The notes: a model not told the origin generated them from the letters alone. 64,000 nt of DNA from Ruminococcus sp. (GCA_021201755.1 JAJQEI010000006.1:62001-126000), one strand, 5' to 3'. Counted from the stretch's first letter, positions 31,268-41,260 are shown. Numbers and translations are program-made.

Positions 31268-31489
31268 ATGTCTTTTGAAGTGCACTTTAAAGAATTGCAA
31301 GAATTGACACTGAAGCTAGAAAAGGAAGATTTGCCACTGGAGGAAGCGGTAAAGCTATATGGAAAGGGAATGCTTTTAGCTGCAAATTGTCAGGAGGAAT
31401 TACAAAACGCAAAGCTACAGATGACAAAAGAATCGGCGGTTATTCAACATAAACATGAAGGGGAACAGGAAAATGGAACAGAAGAATAA
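31268..31489 (+). CDS. xseB: Exodeoxyribonuclease VII small subunit
   Basis: The 73-residue helical hairpin has FKELQELTLKLEKEDLPLEE, then AVKLYGKGMLL, the family signature. The C-terminal tail overlaps the ispA start by 17 bases. Confidence 0.92.
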   Translation: MSFEVHFKELQELTLKLEKEDLPLEEAVKLYGKGMLLAANCQEELQNAKLQMTKESAVIQHKHEGEQENGTEE

Positions 31490-32366
31490 AGCACATCTGG
31501 AAGAATTCGTACGAATCGTAGAGAAAGAACTTGCGTATCGTGTACAAGTGACGGTGGAAACCAAGCCGCAGGAGAGACTGATTCAAGCAATGCAGTATTC
31601 TTTAATGGCAGGCGGAAAACGAATCCGTCCGGTATTATTGTTAGAATTTTGCACGCTTTGTGGTGGAAATCTAAAAGATGCTTTACCGGCAGCTTGTGCA
31701 ATAGAAATGCTACACACGTTTTCGCTAATTCATGATGATTTGCCAGAGATGGACAATGATGATTATCGTCGTGGCAGGTTGTCTTGTCACAAAGCTTTTG
31801 ACAATGCAACAGCACTTCTCGCAGGAGATGCTCTTTTTGCGCAAGCGTATGAAACTCTAGTTTCTTGTCCGAACCAAAAACCGGAATCTATGGTACGATT
31901 GGTAAAGGAGTTTTCTCATGCAGCCGGGGCGGCTGGTATGATTGGTGGACAAGTTTTGGATATGGAATTTGAAGATCGCAGCAATGTAAGTCAGATAGAA
32001 TTAGAAAGAATGGTAGCTGGTAAAACAGTTGCACTGATTCGAGTTGCTTGTCGTATGGGTTGTATTTTAGCAGGTGCAGATGAAAAAAGAATTTGTTTGG
32101 CAGATAATTATGCGGAAAATCTAGGACTTGCATTTCAAGTCGTGGACGATGTATTGGATGTGATTGGTACAATGGAAAAGCTGGGAAAGCCGATAGGTAG
32201 TGACGCAGATGAAGGGAAAACAACTTTTGTGACGACTTTGGGATTGGATGGTGCGCAAAAGCTAGCTGCTTCATTAACGGAAAAAGCAATGGAAGCGATA
32301 AAGCAATTTCCAAATGCAGCATTTTTATTAGATCTTACGGAAGAACTTTTGTCACGTCAAAATTGA
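31473..32366 (+). CDS. ispA: Farnesyl/geranyl diphosphate synthase
   Basis: This trans-prenyltransferase condenses IPP with allylic diphosphates to C15 (or C20). Motifs: GGKRIRPVLLLE, the first Asp-rich motif IHDDLPEMDNDD, KTVALIRVACRMG, and the second Asp-rich motif VVDDVLDVIG. Start ATG 31473 follows AAGGGGAACAGG. About 297 residues. It feeds on isoprenoid precursors from the dxs pathway encoded next. Confidence 0.92.
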   Translation: MEQKNKAHLEEFVRIVEKELAYRVQVTVETKPQERLIQAMQYSLMAGGKRIRPVLLLEFCTLCGGNLKDALPAACAIEMLHTFSLIHDDLPEMDNDDYRRGRLSCHKAFDNATALLAGDALFAQAYETLVSCPNQKPESMVRLVKEFSHAAGAAGMIGGQVLDMEFEDRSNVSQIELERMVAGKTVALIRVACRMGCILAGADEKRICLADNYAENLGLAFQVVDDVLDVIGTMEKLGKPIGSDADEGKTTFVTTLGLDGAQKLAASLTEKAMEAIKQFPNAAFLLDLTEELLSRQN

Positions 32367-32444
32367 ATTTGTATACGAAAGGAAGATTTCTTCGTGTTGC
32401 TTGAAAATGCTGTAGATTTTTGAGTATACGAAGGGTGATTGTCA

Positions 32445-34355
32445 ATGGATAACAAAATTATAATAGATTCGGATCAGCCACTTTTGGATCAGCTGAAATT
32501 GCCACAGGATTTAAAAAAATTAAATTTGAGTCAATGTCAGACACTTTGTCAGGAGATTCGAAGTCTCTTGATTAAGAGCGTATCGAAAACTGGTGGACAT
32601 TTGGCATCAAATCTGGGTACGGTAGAGCTGACTGTTGCTATGCATCGTGTATTTCAATCGCCTAAAGATAAATTTGTATGGGACGTGGGACATCAGTGTT
32701 ATACGCACAAAATTCTTACGGGACGACAGGATCGAATTGGAACGCTGCGGCAGGAAAATGGTATTTCCGGTTTTCCAAAACCGGAGGAATCTCCACATGA
32801 TACATTTATTAGTGGACACAGTAGCACGGCGATTTCTGTTGCAACCGGAATTGCTGAGGGAATGCGCATGAATGGTGATCTGGATCATTTTGCTGTAGCG
32901 GTGGTTGGAGATGGTGCACTAACTGGTGGTTTGACGTATGAGGGTATGAACAATGCGGGAAAAATAGGGGATAATATTATCGTCATTTTGAACGATAACA
33001 ATATGTCAATATCTCGTAATGTTGGCGCACTTGCGAGATATTTGTCTTCTATGCGTGGTACAGAAGGATATATTCGAACAAAAAAAGCAGTAGAGAATCG
33101 ATTGAATCATGCTGCTGTAATTGGACCGACAGTTGCAAAGGCAATAAAAAATTCCAAAAGCATCGTTCGAGAAGTATTGTTACAACAGGCAACAATGTTC
33201 GAGGATTTTGGCTTTGTGTATTTGGGACCAGTAGATGGTCATGATTTGGGTGCGTTAGAAGAGGTTTTGGCTGCAGCAAAAGAATATTGCAAACCAGTTT
33301 TTGTTCATGTGCATACGATAAAAGGTAAAGGTTACGCCCCAGCAGAGCATAACCCCGGGGAATATCATGGGATCCCCAAATTTGATATAGAAACAGGGAA
33401 TCCTAAGGTATCTGGAGAGAATTCATTTTCCGATGTGTTTGGAAAAGAATTGCTACGATTGGCACAGCGGGATTCACGGATATGTGCTGTTACAGCTGCG
33501 ATGGAGCATGGTACGGGATTACACTATTTTTCAAGAGAATTTCCTGACCGCTATTATGACGTGGGTATTGCGGAACAACACGCTGTGACCTTTTCGGCAG
33601 CATTAGCATCAGCAGGGAAACTGCCGGTTTTTGCAGTGTACTCTTCTTTTTTACAGCGTTCTTATGATCAACTGATGCATGATGTAGCAATTGGTGGTTA
33701 TCATGTAGTATTGGGAATTGATCGTGCTGGTGCAGTGGGAGAAGACGGTGAAACACACCATGGAATGTACGATGTTTCCTTTCTTAGCAGTGTTCCCGGA
33801 GCTGTGATTTATGCACCGGCTTGCTACGATGAGTTGCGGCTTTGCTTATGGCGTGCATTGTATCGAGATCATGGACTTGCCTGTGTACGTTATCCGAGGG
33901 GATCTGATCATACTATTTTTGATAAAAGTGCGCTGAATACGGAATATACACACATATCCGGCAGAAAGACAGACATTCTTTTTGTTACTTATGGGCGTGT
34001 CTATGATTTGCTTTATCGTGCTGCACAAAGAGCAAGGGAACGAGATATACATTTTGATATGTTAAAATTGACACGGATTTTTCCCTTAGCAGAGTCTTTG
34101 GTAAATATTGCAAAATCTTATTGGAAAGTGATATTTTTAGAAGAGGCATATTATTATGGCGGTATTTCTCAAATGTTTGGAGATATGCTCATGCAGCATG
34201 AATTTCATGGTACCTATAAGCGAATTGCACCGAAAGAATATCTTTGTCAAGCTTCAGTTGAATCGCAATTAGAATCAATGCATTTATCGGAAAATGCGAT
34301 TTTTTCGCTAATGTGTGAAATCGCCGAGAGGGACAAAAAAGATGGTAAGGCTTGA
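32445..34355 (+). CDS. dxs: 1-deoxy-D-xylulose-5-phosphate synthase
   Basis: This thiamine diphosphate enzyme joins pyruvate and glyceraldehyde 3-phosphate, the first step of the MEP pathway. Motifs: GGHLASNLGTVELTVAMH, VWDVGHQCYTHKILTGR, the ThDP motif GDGALTGGLTYEGMNNAG, HTIKGKGYAPAE, and the transketolase region YDVGIAEQHAVTFSAALA. ATG 32445 follows GAAGGGTG; an in-frame codon two triplets earlier is less well placed. Intact over about 636 residues. Confidence 0.95.
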   Translation: MDNKIIIDSDQPLLDQLKLPQDLKKLNLSQCQTLCQEIRSLLIKSVSKTGGHLASNLGTVELTVAMHRVFQSPKDKFVWDVGHQCYTHKILTGRQDRIGTLRQENGISGFPKPEESPHDTFISGHSSTAISVATGIAEGMRMNGDLDHFAVAVVGDGALTGGLTYEGMNNAGKIGDNIIVILNDNNMSISRNVGALARYLSSMRGTEGYIRTKKAVENRLNHAAVIGPTVAKAIKNSKSIVREVLLQQATMFEDFGFVYLGPVDGHDLGALEEVLAAAKEYCKPVFVHVHTIKGKGYAPAEHNPGEYHGIPKFDIETGNPKVSGENSFSDVFGKELLRLAQRDSRICAVTAAMEHGTGLHYFSREFPDRYYDVGIAEQHAVTFSAALASAGKLPVFAVYSSFLQRSYDQLMHDVAIGGYHVVLGIDRAGAVGEDGETHHGMYDVSFLSSVPGAVIYAPACYDELRLCLWRALYRDHGLACVRYPRGSDHTIFDKSALNTEYTHISGRKTDILFVTYGRVYDLLYRAAQRARERDIHFDMLKLTRIFPLAESLVNIAKSYWKVIFLEEAYYYGGISQMFGDMLMQHEFHGTYKRIAPKEYLCQASVESQLESMHLSENAIFSLMCEIAERDKKDGKA

Positions 34356-35148
34356 TATAGCATTAACACAGCGTGGCATGGTACAAAGCCGACCGAGAGC
34401 AAAACGACTGATTCAAGCCGGACAAGTTTTGGTCAATGGTACAGTTTGTGAAAAGCCGGCTCACAATGTTTCAGAAGCAGATCGATTGGAATTACTGCAA
34501 GAGGATATGCCATTTGTGGGCAGAGGCGGATTGAAATTGGATTATGCTATCACTCATGGTCATTTGCAATTGGACGGAAAAATCTGCATGGATATTGGTG
34601 CGTCTACAGGTGGCTTTATAGATTGTATGCTTCAGCACGGTGCAAAAAAAGTTTATGCTGTAGATGTAGGGCATAATCAATTGTCAAAGTGCCTTCAGAC
34701 AGATTCTCGTGTGGTGAATTTGGAAGGAACGGACATTCGGAAATTATCGTTGAATACGGTAAAAGAGTTGATTTCTTTTTTGTCTATTGATGTTTCATTT
34801 ATTTCGCTTCAATTGATTTTACCGGCAGCAGTACCGTTTTTGTCCGATGACGGGAAAATGGTAGTGCTTATCAAGCCACAATTTGAAGCGGGCAGGGAAT
34901 GGATAGGGAAACATGGTCTAGTGCGGTCACAGCAAGTACATCGTCAAGTATTGGTACAGGTGCTGGAATTATTTCGACAGATGCATCTGACTCTTTGTCA
35001 TCTTTGGCATTCACCGATTTTGGGTGGGTCGGGAAACCTAGAGTATCTTGCGGTTTTGGATCGCTCCGATAAAGCACTACAAGTACCGGACGTGCAACAG
35101 GTCGTTTCACAGGCATTTTTACAGAAGAAAAAGGAGAAACAAAAATGA
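34342..35148 (+). CDS. tlyA: TlyA-family rRNA 2'-O-methyltransferase
   Basis: An N-terminal S4 RNA-binding domain (RLDIALTQRGMVQSRPRAKR) precedes an FtsJ-like methyltransferase domain with the SAM loop MDIGASTGGFIDCML, YAVDVGHNQL and the VLIKPQFEAGRE motif. TlyA methylates 16S and 23S rRNA in mycobacteria. It overlaps the end of dxs by 14 bases; start ATG 34342 follows GAGAGGGA. Confidence 0.9.
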   Translation: MVRLDIALTQRGMVQSRPRAKRLIQAGQVLVNGTVCEKPAHNVSEADRLELLQEDMPFVGRGGLKLDYAITHGHLQLDGKICMDIGASTGGFIDCMLQHGAKKVYAVDVGHNQLSKCLQTDSRVVNLEGTDIRKLSLNTVKELISFLSIDVSFISLQLILPAAVPFLSDDGKMVVLIKPQFEAGREWIGKHGLVRSQQVHRQVLVQVLELFRQMHLTLCHLWHSPILGGSGNLEYLAVLDRSDKALQVPDVQQVVSQAFLQKKKEKQK

Positions 35149-36017
35149 AGGTGGTCATATTTCCACATCTGCAAAGGGGACAAGCACCGGAGATTGCAAA
35201 AAAAGTCTGTCTCACACTGTATCGCAATGGCATGGTGGTATGGGCAGATTCATCATGCATGAAGCTATTGAAGGAGTTTCCTTTTGTTTGTTTTGCACCT
35301 TTTGACGATGCAATAAAAGATGCAGATATTGCTGTTGCAATTGGTGGTGATGGAACGATTCTCCATTGTGCTAATCACTTAATTGGTACATCGGCAAAGC
35401 TTTTGGGAATCAATACCGGACGATTGGGCTTTTTAGCGTCCATGGAACAGGATCAAATTGGCGAAATAGCCAGATTGCAAACGGGTGATTATCGTGTTTC
35501 CAAGCGAATGTTGCTCCATGGTGTTTTACGAAATGCCGTGGGCGAGACGGTAGAGGATTTTACAGCACTCAATGATATTGTGATTTCTCGTAATTATTCC
35601 CGTGTAATTGATTTGACGGTTTCCAGAAACGACGAAATTTTGGGTCAATATCATGCGGATGGTGTGATTTTTAGTACGCCCACTGGATCGACAGCCTATG
35701 CCTTTTCTGCAGGTGGACCAATTATTGAGCCGGAGTTCTCTTGTGTGGAGATGACACTTATTTGTCCTCATGCGATGGCTGCAAGACCTATTTTGTTTTC
35801 ACCACACAATGAACTTTTTGTCACTTGTCAAGTGCGTGGCGAACATGATGTGCAAATTTGTGCAGATGGAGAATGCCCTGCATCCTTTCCAGCGTCCCAT
35901 ATTTTAGAGATTTCTAGTTCTGATCAAATGATTTCTATGTTGGATTTGAGTGGAAATACGTTTTTCGATTCACTAAGTCGGAAGCTAATGCAACCACTGA
36001 AAGACAGTGGAATGTGA
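35145..36017 (+). CDS. nadK: NAD kinase
   Basis: The 290-residue enzyme phosphorylates NAD to NADP. The GGDGT motif is in AVAIGGDGTILHC, followed by GINTGRLGFLAS, ALNDIVISR and STPTGSTAYAFSAGGPI. Overlaps tlyA by four bases (ATGA). Confidence 0.94.
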   Translation: MKVVIFPHLQRGQAPEIAKKVCLTLYRNGMVVWADSSCMKLLKEFPFVCFAPFDDAIKDADIAVAIGGDGTILHCANHLIGTSAKLLGINTGRLGFLASMEQDQIGEIARLQTGDYRVSKRMLLHGVLRNAVGETVEDFTALNDIVISRNYSRVIDLTVSRNDEILGQYHADGVIFSTPTGSTAYAFSAGGPIIEPEFSCVEMTLICPHAMAARPILFSPHNELFVTCQVRGEHDVQICADGECPASFPASHILEISSSDQMISMLDLSGNTFFDSLSRKLMQPLKDSGM

Positions 36018-36027
36018 GGTGAGTCCA

Positions 36028-36507
36028 TTGAAGCGACAACGACAAGAAGCTATTTTGCAACTTGTATTGACTGAGAAAATTGCAACACAGGATGCGCTGC
36101 GAAAGCGATTAAAGATGATTGGATTTGATGTGACTCAAGCAACTTTGTCACGAGATGTGCGGGAATTGCATTTATATAAGGAACGAAAATTTGAAAAACA
36201 AGCGTATTATGTCATTCCGGTCACGCAGCCATTGCCGGATTCTATGGAAGATATGGTTCACGGTGCAGCACTCCGAACGGATTATGCTGGAAATATTGCC
36301 GTGATTCATTGCCGTGCCGGTACAGCTGCTGCTATGGGGGTTGCATTGGATAGTCTCCATCGAGACGACGTAGTGGGGACAATTGCTGGTGACGACACGG
36401 TATTTGTGCTTTTTCGATCTGAAGTACAGGCAAGAGATTTTTCACGATCCTTTGCAAAATCTATTGTGATATCTGCCTCAAAAGTAGCCGAATCGGGAGG
36501 AATTTGA
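36028..36507 (+). CDS. argR: Arginine repressor ArgR/AhrC
   Basis: The protein has an N-terminal winged helix (EAILQLVLTEKIATQDAL, ATLSRDVRELHLYK) and a C-terminal arginine-binding oligomer domain with GTAAAMGVALDSLH and GTIAGDDTVFVLF. TTG 36028 is preferred as start because GAGGTGA lies just upstream; a GTG at 36007 is also in frame. It sits in the usual clostridial place between nadK and recN. Confidence 0.92.
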   Translation: MKRQRQEAILQLVLTEKIATQDALRKRLKMIGFDVTQATLSRDVRELHLYKERKFEKQAYYVIPVTQPLPDSMEDMVHGAALRTDYAGNIAVIHCRAGTAAAMGVALDSLHRDDVVGTIAGDDTVFVLFRSEVQARDFSRSFAKSIVISASKVAESGGI

Positions 36508-38201
36508 TGTTAAAAGAGTTGGAAATCGAAAATTTGGCGGTGATTTCTCATGAGAGAATTCAGTTTTCGCCACATTTTAATGTTTTTACTGGTGAAACCG
36601 GTGCAGGAAAATCAATTTTAATCAACGGAATTCATGCTGTATTAGGACAGCGTGTGACTCGGGATATTGTCCGTACGGGTTGTAAAAAGGCGACAATTAC
36701 AGCGCTTTTTACAGAACTTGAACCAATGGTATGCGAGAAACTGGACTTATTAGAAATTTCTCATGAGGATGATGCATTGCTTTTAACTCGCACAATAGCT
36801 GTCGATGGCGGTAGTACGGCACGTATCAACGGACATACAACGACTGTGTCAATTTTACGAGAAATTGGAGAAGTTTTGATTAATATCCATGGGCAACACG
36901 ACAGTCAAGTATTGTTGTCACCAGAAAGTCACTTGCAAATTCTTGATGATTTTGGTGGTGATCTGACACTTTTAGAAGCGTATCAAGGTGCATTTCACGA
37001 TTTACAGCAGACTGCAAAAGAATTGAATCGATTGGTAAAAATGGAATGCGAAAAAACGAACAGACGGCAGTATTTGCAACATTTTTTGATGGATACAGAA
37101 CCAGTGCATTTGAAGATCGGTGAAGAAAATGCACTGGAAGAAGAGCTGATTTTAATGCAGCACGCAGAGGAACTTTTGTCGGCACTACGTCATGCAGTGA
37201 GTGCAATTGACAGTGATAATGATGCTTCCGCAGTCTTTTTGACGGAATCTGCACGAGATGAACTGGCAGCATATACGGATATACAACAGGAATTTACGGC
37301 TTTGTGTGAACGTTTGAATACTGTGAGAATTGAATTAAAAGATATTGCGGAGGAGTGCCATACATTATGTAGTCGTGTAGATTTGGATTCAAATCGATAC
37401 GATTTGGTACAAAAGCAATTGCAGGAGATCCATAGACTTTGTCGGGAATATTCTTGTACAGATGGAAATGATTTGGTAAGGCGTCGTGCAGAGGCAGAAA
37501 CGGAATTGAATCAAATCGATGGAAATATTGAAAAAATTACGGAACTTAAAAAAGAAAAAAATATTCTTTTAGAGCAAGTCTCGGACAAAGCGAAAGCACT
37601 GTCGAAATATCGAGCAGAGACGTTGGAACGATTTGTACAGGAGGTCACTGCACAGCTGGAATTTTTAAATATGCCCAACGTAATTCTGACTGGACGTCAT
37701 ACTACGGGAAAGCTTACTATACATGGTATGGATAATTTGGAATTTCTTATTTCTGCCAATTGTGGAGAAGAACCAAAACCCTTGGCAAAGATTGCCTCCG
37801 GTGGCGAGTTGTCTCGGATTATGTTGGCGTTGAAGTGCGTGATTGCCGATCGGGATGGTGTACCTACATTAATTTTTGATGAAATCGATACGGGTGTCAG
37901 CGGAAAGGCTGCACAAAAAATCGGGCAAAAACTACGGGAGGTAGGGAAATTTCATCAGGTGATTTGTGTTACACATTTATCACAAATTGCGGTAATGGCA
38001 GATCAGCATTTGATGATTGAAAAGCAGGTGGTGGAAGATCGTACAGAAACACACGTTTCTTTGTTAAATCAAGCAGGAAGAGTAAGAGAAATTGCACGGA
38101 TTATGGGTGGCGATCATCCCAGCGATTTATTGTTACAATCGGCACAAGCAGAACTGATTCGTTGGCAAGATTCGGAAAGGCAGGACGATGAAAATTCATG
38201 A
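36507..38201 (+). CDS. recN: DNA repair protein RecN
   Basis: This SMC-like ATPase acts in double-strand break repair. MLKELEIENLAVI opens the head domain; Walker A is GETGAGKSI; coiled coil spans roughly residues 150-360; signature IASGGELSRIMLALK; Walker B TLIFDEIDTGVSG. Start ATG 36507 overlaps the argR stop, with GGAGG upstream. Intact. Confidence 0.95.
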   Translation: MLKELEIENLAVISHERIQFSPHFNVFTGETGAGKSILINGIHAVLGQRVTRDIVRTGCKKATITALFTELEPMVCEKLDLLEISHEDDALLLTRTIAVDGGSTARINGHTTTVSILREIGEVLINIHGQHDSQVLLSPESHLQILDDFGGDLTLLEAYQGAFHDLQQTAKELNRLVKMECEKTNRRQYLQHFLMDTEPVHLKIGEENALEEELILMQHAEELLSALRHAVSAIDSDNDASAVFLTESARDELAAYTDIQQEFTALCERLNTVRIELKDIAEECHTLCSRVDLDSNRYDLVQKQLQEIHRLCREYSCTDGNDLVRRRAEAETELNQIDGNIEKITELKKEKNILLEQVSDKAKALSKYRAETLERFVQEVTAQLEFLNMPNVILTGRHTTGKLTIHGMDNLEFLISANCGEEPKPLAKIASGGELSRIMLALKCVIADRDGVPTLIFDEIDTGVSGKAAQKIGQKLREVGKFHQVICVTHLSQIAVMADQHLMIEKQVVEDRTETHVSLLNQAGRVREIARIMGGDHPSDLLLQSAQAELIRWQDSERQDDENS

Positions 38202-39240
38202 TGCAGCCCGAAGAATTATTGCGGAAATACTTTGGTCACACCCAATTTCATTCTGGACAGCAACGAGCTATTGATGCTATTTTAGCTGGTCGGGATGTAC
38301 TGGCGATTATGCCTACCGGCGTAGGAAAATCGGTTTGTTATCAAATTACAGCATTACTTTTAAAAGGGATGACATTAGTGATTTCTCCACTAATTTCCTT
38401 AATGAAAGATCAAGTGGAATCCTTGCATCAAGTAGGGATTTCAGCTGCATTTGTCAATAGCAGTATTTCTTCTGAAGAATATGATTCTACTATGCGATCA
38501 GTAGTAAGCGGTGCATACAAAATTCTCTATGTTGCTCCGGAACGATTGATGATGTGGGGATTTTTACAGTTAACGCAGAAGGTGAAAATTTCTATGATTG
38601 CGGTGGATGAGGCACACTGTGTTTCTCAGTGGGGTCAGGATTTTCGGCAGAGTTATCAGAATATTGCGACATTTATTGCGCACCTTTCATGTCGACCAAT
38701 TTGTGCTGCGTTTACGGCGACGGCGACGCTACAGGTAAAACAAGACATTGTAAAGCTGTTGGAGCTGCAAAATCCAGTAACTATCAAGACAGGATTTGAT
38801 TGAAAAAATTTATATTTTGGTGTACGATATTCGAACCGGAGAAAAAAGGATTTATTGGAAATTTTAAATGATAATCCGGATAAAAGTGGCATCATTTATT
38901 GTACAACACGAAAAAATGTGGAGGAAGTTTGCGAATTTCTTTGTACAAATTATTTTTCTGCTACACGTTATCATGCTGGACTCTCCGATTTGGAACGAGC
39001 AAGGAATCAAGAGGATTTTCTCTATGATCGTAAGCCGATTATGGTAGCAACGAATGCATTTGGTATGGGTATTGATAAATCGAATGTATCATTTGTTATT
39101 CATTATAATATGCCCAAGGATTTGGAGAGTTACTACCAGGAAGCTGGGCGTGCCGGAAGGGACGGTACACCGGCACAATGTATTTTACTTTATCACGGAC
39201 AGGATGTGAAGTTAAACGAATTTTTGCTGGAGCAAAGGTC
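38198..39240 (+). pseudogene. recQ: ATP-dependent helicase RecQ, nonsense codon and cut by prophage
   Basis: The helicase core is recognisable: MPTGVGKSVCYQ (Walker A), AVDEAHCVSQWGQDFR (DEAH), FTATATLQVK, ATNAFGMGIDKSNV and QEAGRAGRDG (motif VI). TGA at 38801-38803 interrupts TIKTGFD-KNLYFGVR, where RecQ has Arg, so CGA to TGA fits. Similarity ends near LYHGQDVKLNEFLLEQ at about 39235, where prophage DNA begins; the RQC and HRDC domains are missing. The reading frame then runs about 20 residues into the phage. It overlaps recN by four bases. Confidence 0.88.
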
Positions 39241-40707
39241 GCACTGGTCGAACCCGTCAGATTCTAACAGAGACAGGTCCGACTCGGCAAGTTCAGGCTG
39301 ATTCTTGTTGATATTATAGTATATCACAAGACGGTCGTCATATAAATAGACTTTGGACACAAAGCACTCAATTATTTCTTTCTTGTATGCTTGCTCGTCC
39401 TCGCCCTTATTCATGTACTGCATGAGCATAAATTCTATATGCTCAGGAGTGAGTACAATGTTCTTTGCCTTTGCTTCCGCTAAAGCATCTCCAAGCTGCA
39501 GCTGCTCTACCTCAAGCTCTTTCAGCCTTGCCGGCAGCGACATAGTATCGACGCCCGCCTCTATCGCTTTTAAGGTATTCGTAATCGCCTTTTTGTTATC
39601 GGCAAGACGGCGCCGATAAAATTCTTCTTCCTCATTCCTTGACTTATCCTTTAACTGAATCTCATAACAAGCGTTTGCGATATAGTTAACGGCGTCAGGC
39701 TGAAGAATATGGGACAGGGTTTCCGTGATGACTAAATCCTCAAGCCAGTCTTTCGGGACCTGCTTCTTTGCGCAGCCCTTTTTATATCTTGCCAACGGAC
39801 AATAGTAATAATAGAATTTACCGCCGCATTTTCCTGTCCCGCTTACGCCGGTCATTTTCTTCTTGCAGTGACCGCAGAATAACTTTCCTGATAAAAGATA
39901 CTCCGCTCGAGGGCGTGCTGCCTGTTTACTGGTACGCCTTCGGGCGTTTTCTTTTTGCACCATGAGGAAAACCTCTTTCGATACAATAGGCGGCACGGCG
40001 TCCTCAAGTCGGATATTCCCGCATTTGTACACACCTATATATTTTTCGTTTTGAATGATTCTCGGTACCGAGCTTTTCATGAATGGGTTGCCCCTGCTCG
40101 TCCTGAGACCGAGACCGTTTAGGTATTCGCAAATCTCGGCATTTGTCTTATGGCGGACAAACATATCAAATGCAATCTTTACAGCCTCAGCAGACTTCTC
40201 GTCAATCACAAAAGACTTGTCGGGCCCGATTTTATAACCGAGGGCGATATTTCCGCCTGTTGCTTTACCTTTGAGCGCACTCTTACGAATACCTCTTTTA
40301 ATCTTTTGGCTTAATTCTGCCGAGTAGTATTCCGCGAGGCCCTCCATAAGGCTCTCAAGAATAATTCCTTCCGGCCTCTCTGGAATGGGCTCAGCAGCAT
40401 AGTGAAGCTCTATATTGCATTTCTTCAAATGCCTCTTATATATCGCGCTGTCGTACTTATTGCGGGCGAAGCGGTCGGTCCTGTATACGATAACCGCTTC
40501 AAACATGTGCTTGCTGCAGTCCTGCATGAGGCGCTGAAAGTCCGGCCGGTTATCGGTCCTGCCGGAGATGGTGCGGTCAATGTATTCGCCTATTATGGTA
40601 AGGCCTTTTGCTTTGGCGTACTCGGAGCATACGCGTACTTGACCTTCAATAGACTGTTCTGTCTGATTGCTCGAAGAATATCGGGCATATATAACCGCCC
40701 ATTTCAT
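39193..40707 (-). CDS. Large serine recombinase (integrase)
   Basis: The 504-residue protein has an N-terminal resolvase domain (VIYARYSSSNQTEQSIEGQ, nucleophile Ser near 11, YRTDRFARNKYD), a recombinase domain (GYKIGPDKSFVIDEKSAE), a zinc ribbon (LFCGHCKKKMTG, then CPLARYKKGC) and a coiled coil. It would catalyse integration and excision. Start ATG 40707 follows AAGGAGC and overlaps the repressor stop as ATGA. Its last about 15 codons read into recQ-derived sequence, so its C-terminus probably differs from the form encoded by free phage DNA. Confidence 0.93.
   Translation of the reverse strand: MKWAVIYARYSSSNQTEQSIEGQVRVCSEYAKAKGLTIIGEYIDRTISGRTDNRPDFQRLMQDCSKHMFEAVIVYRTDRFARNKYDSAIYKRHLKKCNIELHYAAEPIPERPEGIILESLMEGLAEYYSAELSQKIKRGIRKSALKGKATGGNIALGYKIGPDKSFVIDEKSAEAVKIAFDMFVRHKTNAEICEYLNGLGLRTSRGNPFMKSSVPRIIQNEKYIGVYKCGNIRLEDAVPPIVSKEVFLMVQKENARRRTSKQAARPRAEYLLSGKLFCGHCKKKMTGVSGTGKCGGKFYYYYCPLARYKKGCAKKQVPKDWLEDLVITETLSHILQPDAVNYIANACYEIQLKDKSRNEEEEFYRRRLADNKKAITNTLKAIEAGVDTMSLPARLKELEVEQLQLGDALAEAKAKNIVLTPEHIEFMLMQYMNKGEDEQAYKKEIIECFVSKVYLYDDRLVIYYNINKNQPELAESDLSLLESDGFDQCDLCSSKNSFNFTSCP
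39226..39256. other. Probable prophage attachment site (attL) in recQ
   Basis: RecQ similarity stops here and base composition changes to the prophage type. The site lies at the 3' end of the recombinase gene, the usual place for attP of serine recombinases. A short direct repeat GGTCG-CACT-GGTCG lies at 39237-39250. The exact crossover needs the right end, which is outside the window. Confidence 0.5.
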
Positions 40708-41123
40708 GACTCTTGCTCCTTAGCTTCCAAGTCCATTGCAAAGGTCAGAAGCTTCATTCTGTCCCGCACATTAAGCTCGCTGTAAATCCTGAGGAGCTCC
40801 GTCTCCTCTTTCGACAGATGTACGGGTCTGCTTTCATTATTTATATGCACGGGTGCGTTTGCCTGCCCGATGAGGCCGTTGTTTGTCTGGACCTGCTCGA
40901 CGTTTACACTTTGCCCTTCTTCCCAACCCATTATATACGCGGGCGTGACTTCAAGGGCTTCCGCGACCTTCTGAATTTTATCGCTGCGCATATCTTTGAT
41001 ATATCCTATTTCCCATTTTCTTACCGTACTTGTGCCGACTCCGACTTTACCGGCGAGTTCTTCAAGCGTATAGCCGAGGGCCTGACGCCTGTCTTTAATT
41101 CTTTCACCTATAGTGTCCAGCAT
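40704..41123 (-). CDS. XRE-family phage repressor
   Basis: The 139-residue protein begins with a helix-turn-helix (IKDRRQALGYTLEELAGKVG, TSTVRKWEIGYI) of the Cro/CI type, ending in VTPAYIMGWEEG. No Ser-Lys peptidase domain is present in the C-terminal half, so induction by RecA-driven self-cleavage is not expected. It is upstream of and overlaps the recombinase, forming a lysogeny operon, and is divergent from the early genes. Confidence 0.88.
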   Translation of the reverse strand: MLDTIGERIKDRRQALGYTLEELAGKVGVGTSTVRKWEIGYIKDMRSDKIQKVAEALEVTPAYIMGWEEGQSVNVEQVQTNNGLIGQANAPVHINNESRPVHLSKEETELLRIYSELNVRDRMKLLTFAMDLEAKEQES

Positions 41124-41190
41124 AGAAAATTCCTCCTTATACTTAAGCGCTTCGGACTGTAGCCCCGGGGCGCTGATTCTCTTTTATCAT

Positions 41191-41218
41191 ATTATACCAC
41201 ACTTTTGTCGCAAATGAA
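41191..41218 (-). promoter_or_regulatory. Probable repressor-recombinase promoter
   Basis: On the reverse strand a perfect TATAAT is preceded after 16 bases by TTCATT, a weak -35. A 12-base element TTTTGTCGCAAA (41203-41214) lies within it; a near copy TTTTATCGCAAA lies at 41244-41255. Confidence 0.45.
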
Positions 41219-41243
41219 ATAGGGAGAAAAAATTTTGATAGAT

Positions 41244-41255
41244 TTTTATCGCAAA
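41244..41255. promoter_or_regulatory. TTTTRTCGCAAA element, second copy
   Basis: This matches 41203-41214 at 11 of 12 bases, 41 bases (about four helical turns) away. Spacing and position between divergent promoters suggest a regulator site distinct from the TGTCC palindromes. Confidence 0.4.
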
Positions 41256-41260
41256 GGCTA

